From Rhea pennata (taxonomy: Eukaryota; Chordata; Aves; Rheiformes; Rheidae), in contig NC_084673.1 in NCBI RefSeq assembly GCF_028389875.1, positions 16,467,501-16,531,500 of the forward strand: 64,000 nucleotides of DNA, read 5' to 3'. A model generated the notes under the pieces. The model did not search any database. It was not told the origin of the DNA and saw only the letters and a list, made by a program, of their open reading frames with translations. Position numbers and translations under genes: made by a program. Shown here piece by piece: positions 50,300 to 62,430 of the stretch (positions are counted from its first letter, which is position 1; every line of letters starts with the position of its first letter).

Positions 50300-50415
50300 A
50301 CAGGCTTGTGATTAAGTCACAGGAGTGGGAGTTTGAGCGCGAGGTTCTATTTCTGGCTCAGTCACAGACATCCTGAGTTATCATAGGCAAATCTGATCAT
50401 TTTCACTATCAGTCA
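50300..50415 (+). repeat. MIR-like SINE relic, plus orientation
   Basis: TTGTGATTAAGTCACAGGAG, GAGGTTCTATTTCTGGCTCA, GTCACAGACATCCTGAG and ATAGGCAAATCTGATC follow the order of the MIR tRNA-related region and core (ACTGGGAGTCAGGAGACCTG, GGTTCTATTCCCGGCTCTGC, GTGTGACCTTGGGCAAGTC). Diverged but readable. Confidence 0.5.
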
Positions 50416-50880
50416 TATGGACAGGCTAGTCTGATTGCTGGAGGGGCTTGCTGTCCCAGCCCTGATGAAGGAGTGGACCCAGAGCATGTTGTACTTCAGC
50501 AATTGCCAGTGACTGCCAGGAAAGCGGTGCCAACTGAAGACTTCAAAGCATTGCAAAATTTAGAGCTGTTCTAACTAGTACTCAGGGATGGCACAGGCAG
50601 AAAAGTGGGTTTCTGTCAGCCTTATTCATTCTCCCTCTCTGATCTGAGAAATTTCATGACAGATTTTGATCATACGTTTGTTAGGTACTGAAGTACCCAA
50701 GGAAAACAGTTCAAAAGCAGAATGTAATTTAACTTATAAGAAAACAGGAAGCTGCAACACCACCTTGACTAATAAAATTGGAGTGTGACAAATTTCAGTG
50801 TCAGGCGTGATCCTGATCTTAGCCACACCTACATTATCCTGAAGCAACTCATTGATAATGACCAAACTATTTGTAGAATT

Positions 50881-50900
50881 AAAAAAAAAAAAAAAAAAAA
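50881..50900. repeat. Poly-A run (20 bases)
   Basis: Uninterrupted A20. No retroposed gene or SINE body was recognised directly upstream. Confidence 0.9.
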
Positions 50901-52548
50901 CACTAACTGAAAAGACTTGATGATGTTTGCTCTGCAAAGCCTATGTTGAGGCAAATTTCAAAGGCTGAATGAATGATTAAAATATGCTTATATAGTAATT
51001 CAGAATTATACTGATCTAGGAACGAGAAAAGTTAATTAGTAACTACTTTAAAGATAACTAATATACATTTTTCTTTGTTAACTATAACTATGCAAGACAA
51101 GATGTAAAGAAATATCTAGTAATATTCTAGTACAGAAAAGCTGTTTTCAGGATAGCTCTTATAATGGACTTGATTGCTTAAAAAGTATGTTAAATGAAAT
51201 TCTTATTCAACTATGGTAAGAATGTGTCTTTATTTTAATAATGAAAGAGAAAAAAAGCAAATCAGTTCCCTTTGCAAAAAAACAATACAACAGTGAATCC
51301 TCAATGATTGCAGCATTGCACTGGTTTGAGAGATACAGAAAACTAAATAGCACAAAAACAGTATGAATTTGATTTGGCTGTCAGAAATGGCAAAAAAGGC
51401 ACAATTTAAAATATTCATTTTTAGTAATCTCAGATCTCGCTGGTGACATCCCTTTATGGTTGTTTTTTTAACATGACTGGTTTTATTTTGGCAGGTCCCT
51501 TTACAGAGAAAAAAAGTACAACGGACAACCACCATCTTCTCCATGGATTAGATTGTACTTTGAGAGGCTGAGGTCATCTGCTGATTCATTTTATCAGCCA
51601 GAACAAGTATGTAAAAGCTCAACCAAAAATGAGTAATGGAAACAGGAAGATGATTTGGGGAAAAAAAAACTGTGCTCAGGAGGAATCTTAAGTTTGTCTT
51701 GTGTAAACTAGCAAGGAAGGCAAACCGCCAGAGGAGACATCACCCTGTTATAGTTGGAAGCCTTCTGTTTCCAAGTGATATTAATGCATAGCAAGTTTAT
51801 ACTCATTTATTCTTGTTCTGAATTTGTATAGCTGAGCTTTCTCCCCTCTCTGGTGATTAACCACTTTCCTCCCGCTAAGCTGTTATAACACCCTGTAAAA
51901 CACAACACCATAAATAGTTGAGTGCTCTGGCAATTAGAGAAATGTCTTTTAGCTCTATGGATCATCAGCAGAGCATTCTTACCAGAGGTGGGCTGAGGGA
52001 CACCTCACACTGGAAAAAAAGGTAACAAATGTAGGCTAATTAACTTTTTTTTTCTTTTTTAACGATGAGAAGCAGAGCAAATGTCCTTTTTTGCAGCAAA
52101 TCTCGGCAATTGCCCTTTTACCAGCCACTGCCAGCTCATTCCCCAGGTCAGTGCCTGTATCTCCTTTCTACCGTCTTCCCTCCCCTCCCCATGCGTGTTT
52201 TCCCCTTTTCTCTGGTAGCGCATCCGCAGAGCGAGAGCTAACAGACCTCGCCGATACTATTAGCTGAGGATCGCTGTGTTCCTCGCTGCCAGCACCAGCG
52301 CGCGGCGCTTCAGAAGCAGCCCTCGCTGTGTGGGAGGCGGCGTTTTGGGTGGGGAAGGCGGTAAAGGTGTCGAGCGGGTGCGTGCGATACCACAGGCGGG
52401 GGAGGCGCCGCGGGCAGCGCCGGGCCGGCAGGGCGCGGGGGCGCGCGGAGCCCGCGCCGCGGCCACGGCGGCGCCTCGCGCCACGGCGCCCCCCGGCGGC
52501 GGAGGGCGGCGCAGGGCGGCGCCGCCCCCGCGCTGGCCGCGCCCAGCC

Positions 52549-52581
52549 GGGGCCGGGGCCGGGGCCGGGGCTGGGGCCGGG
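52549..52581. repeat. (GGGGCC)n hexanucleotide repeat
   Basis: Five consecutive GGGGCC-type units (one reads GGGGCT) end in GGG. Six G-runs on the plus strand could fold into a G-quadruplex in the promoter or 5' UTR. Confidence 0.9.
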
Positions 52582-52649
52582 CGCAGCGCGGCGAGCGCCC
52601 GCAGAGCCGCCGCGCCGCGCCGCGGCCGGGGGCCACGGCGGGGGGGGCT

Positions 52650-52921
52650 ATGGCCACCTGGAGGCGGGACGGCCGGGTGACGGCTCTGCAGCGGCTGGGC
52701 TGCGCCGGGCTGGCGGGCGCGCTGAGCCTCAGCCTCACGGCGCCGCTGGAGCTGCTGACGGTGCTGGCGCAGGTGGGCACCTGGCACTGCCGGCGGGGGC
52801 TGCGCGGCGCCGGGCGCTGCCTGTGCCGCGCCGAGGGCCTGCGGGCCCTCTGGAAGGGCAACCTCACCGCCTGCCTCCGCCTCTTCCCCTACAGCGCGCT
52901 GCAGCTCGCCGCCTCCCGCCG
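52650..52921 (+). CDS. SLC25A43: SLC25A43 coding exon 1
   Basis: The ATG at 52650 (GCTATGG, G at -3 and +4) opens MATWRRDGRVTALQRLGCAG. It encodes most of the first carrier repeat: helix 1 with PLELLTVLAQVG, the matrix loop and the RAEGLRALWKGN motif, then FPYSALQLA. It ends 90 codons plus two bases in, donor CCG|GTAAGC. Confidence 0.95.
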
Positions 52922-55900
52922 GTAAGCGAGGCCCCGGCCCCGCTGTGCTGCGGCCGGGCGACCCGGCTCCTCGGAGCCGCGGGGCTGCGGCCTCACTTCT
53001 TTCTTTCAGTTCCATCTGAAAAGAAGAGGGAAGGGAACGTGAGAAACTTCGTCGTTTATATATGTATGTTATTAGTCTCTGGCTTGGCTCTGATTTCGGG
53101 TTTGTTGTGTGTCCCCTCTTTTCAAAGACACGAGCCCTGGCTAGTAACTTTGCTCTTTCGTTTATGTAGGTTATAGGGAGCCTAGTAACTCTTGCTACTG
53201 GCATTCTAGTGACTGCATGTAACGTCGTGTGTGTACTTCCAATGATGAAAGCTTGGTAGTGCCTTAAATCTCTTCCACTCAGCCAGAGATTCCTCCAGAA
53301 ATGAAGTTACAGTGCTATCTACAAATGTGACTGTGGCATCTCTTCTTTGCAACCTATTTGCTTTGTTAACTTACAGTTTTTCAAGCAATTATATCAAATG
53401 TGTTTTTATTCAAGAAAAGAATAGCTTAACAAACTCATGATTTGAGTCTTTTTCCTGATGTTAGACAGCTACTGTTGTGCTATTTTGGTAGTTTTGAAGT
53501 TGATATATGACATTATTTGTTTTAAAATCTCCTTTTTGGATAATACACAGCCATTTGATTAATGTAAATGATAGAATGACTGCAGCAAGACTGTCTGATC
53601 AGTGTGGAGCCTGAACTGTTTCTCTAGAATTGGCTTTTTGCTGCTGGTATTTTTTTCAGGCTTTGAAAAGGTGCTCTGACTATTTGCACGCACCAGCATG
53701 TTTTGCCAGTTTGAGAGGTTGTGGGGTGTTTTGTTTGTTTGTTTGTTTTTAAGGTCAGCTGTGTGCCTGGTGTGCTCTTGACATTTCTGCCCAGCTGGCA
53801 GATGGGTTATTCTAGTTCGTGGGTTGTGCGGGGTGGGCAGAAGCATGGGCTCAGCCTGTGCTGGCCAATCAGGCCCGCGGCAGCTCTCGCCTGGGCTGAC
53901 GCTGCACGCCCTGCTGAAGGGTTTGTAGTTCGTGTGGCTGAGCAAGAATCATTTTCCCAGCGCTGCCTGTGCTGCCCAGGCAATGATAGACAAGGCTATC
54001 TTGGAATCAGGAAGCTCTGTTGTTTCCTTCTGCTTGCAATAAGTACAGTGGTCAAAAAAGGGCTAAGGAAAACAACGGTGTGGAGGCAGAACCAGTAGTT
54101 TAAATATACTTACTTAAGTTCCCTAAAAAGTCAGCGTTGCACTAGTCTATACAAGCCAATTTTGAGCAATGAATTTTGAGCAAAATAACTTGATTGTTTC
54201 TTCAACTTGAAACGCTCTATATTCGCTTTGCAAGATCATGGTTTATGTCTCTAGTTTGCTCAGTGAGTTCTCTTGAGTTACAAGTAGAAGTAGGCTAGCT
54301 ACCAGGAAAATTAAGTAAAAGCTACTTAGGCATGTTCCCTGGTTTGTTACTTGCTTTTTTTTTCCTAGGGGAAAATTTGTATACAAAGGCAGGAAAGGCA
54401 AGTGAGAGAAGTGTTACACTGTAACTTAAATGATAACACTAACCTCGAAAAGATGTGGGATGATGAGAAAGTTAGTAGACCCTGGAAAGGCAGCATAGAG
54501 GGAGCCAAACTGGCTGTGAAAGGGGTAGAGATTAGCTTACTTTGCACTCTTCCTGCTGCGGTTACTGTGTGTAGGCCCAGTCTTTCCTTGCCACTTTTAA
54601 ATGTTATCTGGGTAGAGCTCAGAGGCACCCCCCCACACACACAGAAAAATCAGAATTTGTTGACTCTAGAGAATAAAAAAGACACTTAGTACAAAAAAAA
54701 ATATGCGCTTTGCTTCTGCTTGCCTGGTGTTTCTGCTTTGCACTCTGTCCAGGGCACAGGACAAGTAGATGCAGGGATCTGTCATGCAGTAGAAAATGCA
54801 CACTTGGATGCGAAGAATATCAGCTGAGCAAGAAGTGACATATAAATCTTTGCAAATTATTTTGTTCTAAATAGTTTAACATTACGTAGCCAAATGTGTA
54901 TCTGCTGTTTAGGCAGTTTAGCTAATGCTTCAGAAGTAGAATAGTAGGTTTCTTTACTTGCTGAGACTTACCTCTCAACTCTTTGCTTGCTTTTTGCTGC
55001 CTCTGTGACGCTTTTCAATGATTTAGGAGTCTTCTACATATATGGAAAAGTCTTTCTGTGAATCACAAATGGATGAGTTGTAGCTTAGCCTTTAAAACTC
55101 TATGCTTTACTCAGTAAATTCAAATTAAGATTTAACCTCCAGAGCATAGTAGTGCCTACACACAAGTCTTCTCTAGGTGAGTATCTTTGTGGGTCCTCAT
55201 GGTCTAATATAATGAACAGAATAATGTTCGGTTCACTTCAGCCCCTCAAAAAGGCTGTGAGGAACTTATCTGTGTATTTCTTGTATGATTATGTTGACTA
55301 GAGGATGGCCTTGTAGAAGACTGGGTCATTTCTGTGATCATCAGAGCATTTCTTACAGGTATTTTTAAGTTACGGTGATTTTCATCCTGTAAGTAGAAAT
55401 ATAGTTGAAGATTCTACAGACTAAAATGACTTTGAAGTAAAAATCTTTTAAAGGGAAGCAAATAAGTAAATCATTTGAGCAAATAGTCTCCAAATATTTG
55501 AAGTGGGTTTTTTTGTTTTGTTTTGTTTTGTTGTTGAATTGATGCTCTAGACCTCCAGCAAGGTACTGGAATTTAGGCTGTGTGAGTTCAATCTGTGTTG
55601 TGAACTGTGCTGCAGGTAGAGATATGCTAGCTGCCTCTAAAAAAGCTAGTTCAGATACTGAAAGTATTTTAGGTCAGTAACACTAAAAGCTAAGTAAATT
55701 GCATTTGCAGGCATCTGTATTCCAGTCGCTGACCTAGCTGTTACTCTAACTTTCGCGTTTCTGCACTTCACTGCAGAGTGGCTTTACCTTGTGCTCAGTG
55801 CCCAAATCTCTCCGGGCTCTTAGCCATGCCATTCTGACTGTGCTCATGTTTGCACATCCACCTGTTCTGTTTCACGGAGGTTCTGATGCTTGTACGGTGT

Positions 55901-57349
55901 TATACAGTATAATGAGGTTCTCAGATAAAATACGTGTTGAAATTTCAAGTCTTACTACTGAAGAAGTTTGTGGAGAAGAGCAGAATAGTTGCATCACAAA
56001 TGAACTGCCTTCATTTTTTCTTTTTTCTTTTTCTTGGTACTGTGATTAATAGTATCTCTTGTATGTGTTTATTCTAGACTTGTTACGCTTTTCACGGATG
56101 AGTTGGGTCATGTCTCCCATTGGAGAGCCATCACAGCAGGAAGTCTGGCTGGCATGTTTGCAACCATAGTGACTTACCCTACTGATGTAATTAAGACACG
56201 GCTCATTGTACAGAACCGACTGGAACCATCTTACAAAGGGATTTTTCATGCTTTTTCCAAAATTAATCATCAAGAAGGATTTCTTGCACTCTACCGTGGT
56301 GTTTCACCAGCTATATTAGGTAAGATAATAATGAGGAAAATCATATTTTTGAGCATCATTGCACATTGTTTTTTGCAATTATGTAATCCATGTGTTTAAT
56401 TTAAAAAGTGAGTAGTAATATTGTTCTGTAGAAGGTATCTAGATTTACAAGCACAACAATACTAATTACCCTTGCTGCAACTGTATTGTGTCAAATTATG
56501 ACTGAGTGCTTAACATTTGCATATGCTAAAGAGTTAAACAAAATGTTCTTGTCCATCTTTTACAGATCTAGTTGTACTCAGCAGGATTTCCTCTATTTAA
56601 CTCTTTTTAAAAAATAAATAAATAAAGCTTCCAACTCCTAGGCACAAGAGTGTCTCCCTGGGTGTTTGGTGAAACTTGTGTAAGCAGTACCAGTGTAAGC
56701 AGTAACATATAAGTGATGTGAAAGACGAAAAATTAACATTTTTCTGTCTTTAAGTGACTTCTTATTTATTTATTCTCTATAGCTTTTAAAAAATACATAG
56801 CAATGTATAATCTCGCTATAAAATTGATGAGAGCATGAAACAAGCAAGAGAGGACAGAAGCATCCCTCATCAGTTTGACTGTAGGTGCAGCTCTGTTTAC
56901 CTGTACGGCTGCTAGGATTGGGTTGGGCTAGAGAAAAACTGTGACCTGTCTTGAGACCAAAGCAGTAAGAAATTCTGACCAAATATGCAAATTAAGAACC
57001 TTGAATAGATGCTGAAATATGAGTGTTTGAGTGAACTATGTGTTAGTTTGGTTTGTGCAATGCAAGATGTAAACTGGCAGTGGTTCTTGCCATCTGTTCA
57101 AGTTATGTGATTAGCACCTGATTTCTTACAGTACTGTGTGCTCATGTAAGCCTTCTCTGTCTCATTTGCTTTCTAGGTGCTATCCCATTTTCTGCTGGGT
57201 CATTCTTTGTTTACATCAATCTGGACAAAATCTGGCAAGAACCCATAATTCATTTCACACCTCTTCAAAACTTTATAAATGGCTGTGTAGCAGCTGGTGT
57301 GGCACAGACACTTTCTTTCCCCTTTGAGACTGTAAAGAGGAAGATGCAG
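52650..57349 (+). CDS. SLC25A43: Solute carrier family 25 member 43, N-terminal three exons (partial)
   Basis: Joining 52650-52921, 56078-56319 and 57177-57349 gives 687 bases, 229 residues in phase, about two thirds of the 341-residue human protein. Family role: SLC25 proteins shuttle metabolites across the inner mitochondrial membrane; the substrate of SLC25A43 is not established. Close identity to the human start (MATWRRDGR.., RAEGLRALWKGN) and to EPSYKG, EGFLALYRGVS and LSFPFETVKRKMQ identifies the ortholog. Carrier signatures: PLELLT at 32-37 (basic residue missing, as in human), PTDVIK at 125-130, PFETVK at 220-225. The next exon, expected to begin AQSPYLPH, was not found before the right edge, so the gene runs out of the window. 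Confidence 0.95.
52922..56077 (+). other. SLC25A43 intron 1
   Basis: A 3156-base GT-AG intron. Apart from GTTT-type simple repeats near 53735 and 55510 it appears unique; no embedded gene was recognised. Confidence 0.85.
56078..56319 (+). CDS. SLC25A43: SLC25A43 coding exon 2
   Basis: A 242-base exon with acceptor TTTATTCTAG|A and donor G|GTAAGA. It encodes RLVTLFTDELGHVSHWRAIT, the second carrier signature TYPTDVIKTRL and the conserved EPSYKGIFHAFSKINHQEGF, then LALYRGVSPAILG. Confidence 0.97.
56320..57176 (+). other. SLC25A43 intron 2
   Basis: An 857-base GT-AG intron, A/T-rich; no repeat body or other gene seen. Confidence 0.9.
57177..57349 (+). CDS. SLC25A43: SLC25A43 coding exon 3
   Basis: A 173-base exon with acceptor TTTCTAG|GTG and donor CAG|GTACAG. 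It encodes GAIPFSAGSFFVYINLDKIW, then QNFINGCVAAGVAQTLSF with the third signature PFETVKRKMQ. It ends in phase 0 exactly where the human exon boundary (KRKMQ|AQSPYL) is expected. Confidence 0.96.
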
Positions 57350-59954
57350 GTACAGAACATCCTGGTTACCAGTACTTTGTTATATATACTTGTTTCAGGT
57401 GTTTGGGGCAAGACTAGCCAGATGATCTTGACTTCCATTCTGTTTCTCTTACCAGTGGACTACAGAGGCTTGGGGAGGGGGAAGGGTTGGGTTTTTTTTT
57501 TTTTAAGTCTGAAAATTCGTTGTTACGCATGTGCTGTTGTGTTTTTAATATGAGTTCAAGTACTACCATGGGATATATATTTTTTCTTGGACTCTGGGTC
57601 TTCAACTTTATTTCTCTTCCTCTTCGAAGCAATTCCATCAGATCCTCGCAGCTGAGAACTGGCAAATGTTCTGTGACATGCAGGAGTTCTTGTCCCCTTG
57701 GTGGTAGGCTGGATGAAAGAGATCCATCTCATCTCCAGGATTTTTTGTGTCTGCTGTTTATGGCTGATGTGTGTAATGGCAGCCACAGGAAACTTGCACA
57801 GTTATTAATTCTGCAGGGTCAAAACTATCCTCAGTCGTCTTACCTTCAACTGCTCTGATTAATGGGCAACTTTCCAGTTGCTGGTAGTGTCGCTTTGCTG
57901 GAGGATCAGCGCTGTTAGAGTTGCTACATCATTATATATAATTTTCCTGCTTCTTTCTCCTGAAAGATTAGTAATAATGATTTTTAAAAAGAATATTTCT
58001 GTCTTATTGACATAATTAATTTTGTATTTTCTTATTTTCATTCAAACTTCTTCGGCAGTGAACAGCTGACTGCTCTCTGGCTATGGCATATGAATTAGTT
58101 CTTTCAGTGCAGTTGATGAGATGGCAGGTTTATGGGAACCTTTCGTGATCACCTCCTGAAAGCAGTTATCATTTGCTATGGTAGCATTATAGATCTCTCC
58201 ATCAAGTGCCAGCCTGGTTCATAAGTATCAAGCTAGCAAAAGGTCAGGGAAACTCTGAATTCCCCTCTCCTACTCCCAGGGTTCTCGTTCCAGACAGAGC
58301 TCAGCCCCAGTGGCACAGAAGCATCCATTCATTGCCCTCTGCTCAGGTGGTAGCACAGGACCTAAGCTAAGGAGAAGAAATGTCTTGTGTTGGACCAACT
58401 CATATAGCTGGAAGCAAGATAAGCCATGCTTTAGACTGAGCTCTTTCAGCAGGTATCTCATAAACTGCCTTAGGTGATGAAGAAATTTTGAGCATATAAA
58501 TTTGAATCTCTTTCCAGCTATATTAATTGATCTAAAAAAGCAATTACCTCTTGTTACAAGTCCTCCTTTTCTTTATATCTTTAGGCTCACAGCAACACTG
58601 CTGCCCTAGAGAATAAAGAAAAGAAATACATTTACTACGATGTTTCCCTTTTAATTTTTTAATTTCATTACATCAGTTTTTGGACATTTGTTTTTTGTAG
58701 TCAGTTTAAAAGTAACTTTCAGGTAACCAACGCAATGTTGTAAAGCTCTGTGTCCAGGTTTGTCTGGCCAGGTAAGTGAAGACATGAAACAAGCCTAATT
58801 TTTGTTTTCCTGCCACTAGGCTGTGCTATTTCACCAATGGCATGCTTAAAACATCTGACTGGGGCTCAACTGCATTTAGCGCCCAAAAGTATAGGAAATG
58901 GATCTATGGAAAAAATGTTCTGAAAGGCAAAAAGGTTAAACAGAGTTTTTTCCCCATAGGTGCACTGCAACAATTGCATAGCGATTTCCCAAGCAGGGAG
59001 AGACACCCCCGTTGAGTAATTCATTCTGAAGGCATAAGACAAGGCAAGGCTATTTCAAAAGAAATAGCTGCATAGGTATAAAAACCCATAATTCTTGGTT
59101 TGGTATTGGAAACGAGGTAATTCACAGAGGCTTGTCCACAAATGAAACCTCTTGATGATCCCACCCAAGCTGATACTGAGGGGTCGTTAGAACTCATGCG
59201 AGGTAATCCAAGAAGTTTGGTTTTTGCTGTTATCGTCACAGTATGGCCCAGCCTTACAGGGATCAACCCTGCACTGCATTCACTTGCTGGTCTGTTTGAC
59301 CAGCAAGTTTGTTGGAGGCACTGCAGTTTGCTGTGGGAACAGGCTCAGCAGAGGTGGTGGCTGAGGATGCTCTGAAGGCAGAATGGGATGTTCAGTTCAC
59401 AGGGTGGTGTTCAGAAGAGAGAAAGAATAGCACCAGAATGGGTATCATGAAAGAAATACCTAGAATACCTAGAAAGAAATAAAGTAAAGAAGGAGAAAGT
59501 GGAGCTTTAAGACATCTTGGTGTTCTGCAGAAAACACAGGAACAGATACCATTCATCAGAGGTTTTGTTTTGTTTTGTTTCTTTAGCTATCTTGTTCTGG
59601 TGAGCCTCGACTTAGTGATTCAGTTTTCTAGGTAATAAAGAGAGGGGCCTGCTGAAGCCTTTAACCCAGTGCAAGTGCACTGCAGTGCATGTAGGGGAAT
59701 GCTGACTTTGTTTTGAAGCTCTGGACATGAGTTTGGTGAGTGAAGAGGAGCCCAGAATGCTGTAGAGGTCAGTATAAATCCTCCTTCTTCTCTCTCTTCC
59801 ATCTCACTGTTCTGACAGATGGAGATGGTATATTGCCAAAGAATTTTCTTCCTGTGAACTTACTGGTAATGGGGAACTAGGGAGTTGTAAGGCAGTCCCA
59901 GGAGCTTCAAAACGGAGAGACTAGGTCATAAAACAGTCTTCTCTGATCCCAGGA

Positions 59955-60060
59955 TTAAGTACAGGCCTATGCTCAGAACACTCAGATCCAGATCTTGGCC
60001 AGACGTGCTGGGCAGCCTTGGGCAAGTTAGCTCCATCCATCTCTTTATCTAGACAATACT
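59955..60060 (+). repeat. MIR-like SINE relic, plus orientation
   Basis: CAGATCCAGATCTTGGCCAG, GTGCTGGGCAGCCTTGGGCA and AGTTAGCTCCATCCATCTC follow the MIR core order (tRNA B-box side, GTGTGACCTTGGGCAAGT, ACTTAACCTCTCTG). Confidence 0.5.
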
Positions 60061-62364
60061 TGAATATGTGTTTACTTGATAACATGTTTACATAGACTAG
60101 AAAATAAATTCTGCTGTGGGAGGGGAGTAAGGTGTTATTTCTAACCTCTGTCGTAGTCACTTTTTTCCAGCCTTTCTCATCTTACATAGTTGAGTCCTAC
60201 ACTTCTGATGTCAGCAGCTTCTGTCATTGACATTTGTTGGGAGTAGGAGTTAACTATCAGTGAACAATTCTTCCTCTGCATTTTGGTGATGATTTATGAT
60301 GTCACATTTATTCTGTAATCATGGCTTCTTCTCCCTCTGGTATTAGTATTATCTTTACCATGTTTACATTTTTTACAAAAATGATACGTTTGCTAAATAT
60401 ACTTGAACAGGTTTCTCTAAAAATGTTAATTAAAATGAATGAATCTTAACACGTATGTGAGCCCTCTTTGTTGTGATTATCCTAATGTTATTCCTTTGTC
60501 TTCCTTTTTCCACTTTGCTCCTGATTGGCATGTTAGAGAATGGAGAGGTACTGTATGCATGTTTTGGCATGGACATATGGCTTTTGTTGTGCATCTGTAG
60601 AAGGGGATTAGTGAAGGAGAGGGTTGTTCAAGGGGATATTCTATATTGAATGCTTTCCTGACTCACTTTCATGCTATATCAGCTTTGGAACAAAAACTTA
60701 CTGATCATTATATCGTTCTAGCTGCTTGTTATTCCTTGGCTTTCCTTCCTCAGTCACAATATTATGTTCTTTGTTTAACCCAATGTCTAAGCAGTATTCA
60801 AATACTGTACTTTTACATTGCAGACTTATGCATACAAGAACACTCTCTTTTTACCTTTTTGCAGAGAAATTTCTGACTATAACAGAATCTGGATCTAAGG
60901 GAAACATTGATATTATGCTCCTACTTTCCCACATCATCTTATTGCCTGTGATTAGCTTCATAGATCTGCCCTGGCATTTCAGCAAGGAAAGATGAGTTTG
61001 GGGCTGTTGTATGCCGTACAGAAGGTTATAATTAGCTTGATGCTGAACCTAGGCTTGTGCAGAACTGGAAATCTATAAACATACAAGTGGTCAGTGCAAA
61101 CCCAGCACTTAGGTTTGGCATTTCCCTTTCTTCATGTGACCCTCAGTGTTGGGCTCAGGGCTGGGAACTTCTTAGCCTTCATTCCAAATTGACATTTGAC
61201 TTTGGCAATTTTGTAAGGCAAAATGTACCAAAATGGCTCTAAAATTTTGCAGATGCTTAGTCTACTGTACAGATAGTCCTCACCTCCTTACATGAACAAA
61301 CTGTAGCTGTGTTTGCAGAAGCTCACTCCTGTGCTCATATTTTGCTGTTACAATTTATTTTAATCAGTGTAACTAAAATTAGCTGAAAATCTTCCTTTCC
61401 AGTAAATGCTACTCAGGGATAGCTTTACTATGAAATGCTTGTAATCTAGAATAAGGATACTTTTGCTTACTGCAGAATGCAGCATATTTCTGGTGTTGAC
61501 TGCACAGCATCCTTATGTTGTGAAGGCATCTCTCGGGGGAATATGTTGTTCAGTAGTGTCTGATCTCTCTGTTTTAAAATCCAGGCTGTGTATTCCCTCC
61601 CCTGCCATGAACAAACAGGCTCTCTGTTCTTTGTTAGTGTGGGCTGTTGTCATGCATCACCCAAGAAGTGGTGTTTTTTCAGTGACAAACTGAATTAGGC
61701 TGAGGCTGCCTATCTTCAGTGTGGGTTTGGGTTTTTTCTTTGATGCTTTGAGACACAAAATGCTCTGCATGTGTGAAATTTGTTGTAAATGATGTAAATG
61801 TTTTGTGTTCTCAGTAACCTTGAGAAAACTGAGCAGTCATTCCCTCTGTGAAGTCTCTTATTTAAAGTAAGCACATTCTTGTGCTCTATATGACACGTTT
61901 GTAGTCTGAAGTCAGTTAAAGGCAACTTTTAAGTCTTAATTTAAAAGCAGTCTTCTAGCTGTGTTTTCTGCATGATAAAAGTCACTCTAGCAAGAACACA
62001 GTGGCTAGGTTATAAACAAAGCTTTGGAAAAGAAAATTATGTATGTTCATTAGAAAAGTGCCTTACCTCTGCTGAAATAAGGAGACTGCTCCTGTGTTGC
62101 TTCAACATGGAGCAGAGTGCGCTCCATCACCGGAGACAATCACTGATGCTGGCGTGGCAGCCTCTGAAAGCTCCCATGCTGTAGTGTCCCTGCTGTTTGA
62201 GAGATTTGTGATCTTGTCAGCTGGGAATATGAAAGTTATTAGAGTCGTGACCCCATTTAAAAATAAGGAATCCTTTTTTGGGTCATGTGGTTCACACGCC
62301 ATCTCAAAAACATACGTGCACAGAGATTGTGCAGGGAAAGCATTTATTAGTGAACTGCATGGGA

Positions 62365-62430
62365 GCCTGAGTATTAAAAACTTTCAGAGGTGAAGCCATT
62401 TGACCACACAGTAAGGCAGATTCCACAGTA
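62365..62430 (-). repeat. MIR-like SINE relic, minus orientation
   Basis: CAGAGGTGAAGCCATTTGAC and CACACAGTAAGGCAGATTCC resemble the reverse complement of the MIR core (AGAGGTTAAGTGACTTGCCC, then CACACAGCTAGTAAGTGGCA). Confidence 0.4.

Larger units (their letters stand above)
46640..52250. other. Intergenic region between AKAP17B and SLC25A43
   Basis: The two genes diverge from here. No coding exon was recognised. It contains a CR1/L3-type LINE tail at 48.56-48.76 kb, a MIR-like fragment at 50.3 kb, an A20 run at 50881-50900 and a local duplication with hairpin at 48.43-48.50 kb. Open frames up to about 105 codons have no recognisable homology. Confidence 0.6.
52250..53010 (+). promoter_or_regulatory. 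SLC25A43: SLC25A43 CpG-island promoter and 5' UTR
   Basis: The CpG island spans the first exon. The 5' part contains G-rich tandem repeats (52549-52581) and no TATA box close to the ATG, typical of a broadly expressed mitochondrial carrier gene. Long open frames on both strands across the island are by-products of GC richness. Confidence 0.7.

Noticed and set aside
52260-53204. A 314-codon minus-strand open frame
   Set aside because: It is antisense to SLC25A43 exon 1 in a CpG island; the composition explains the lack of stops and no domain is recognisable.
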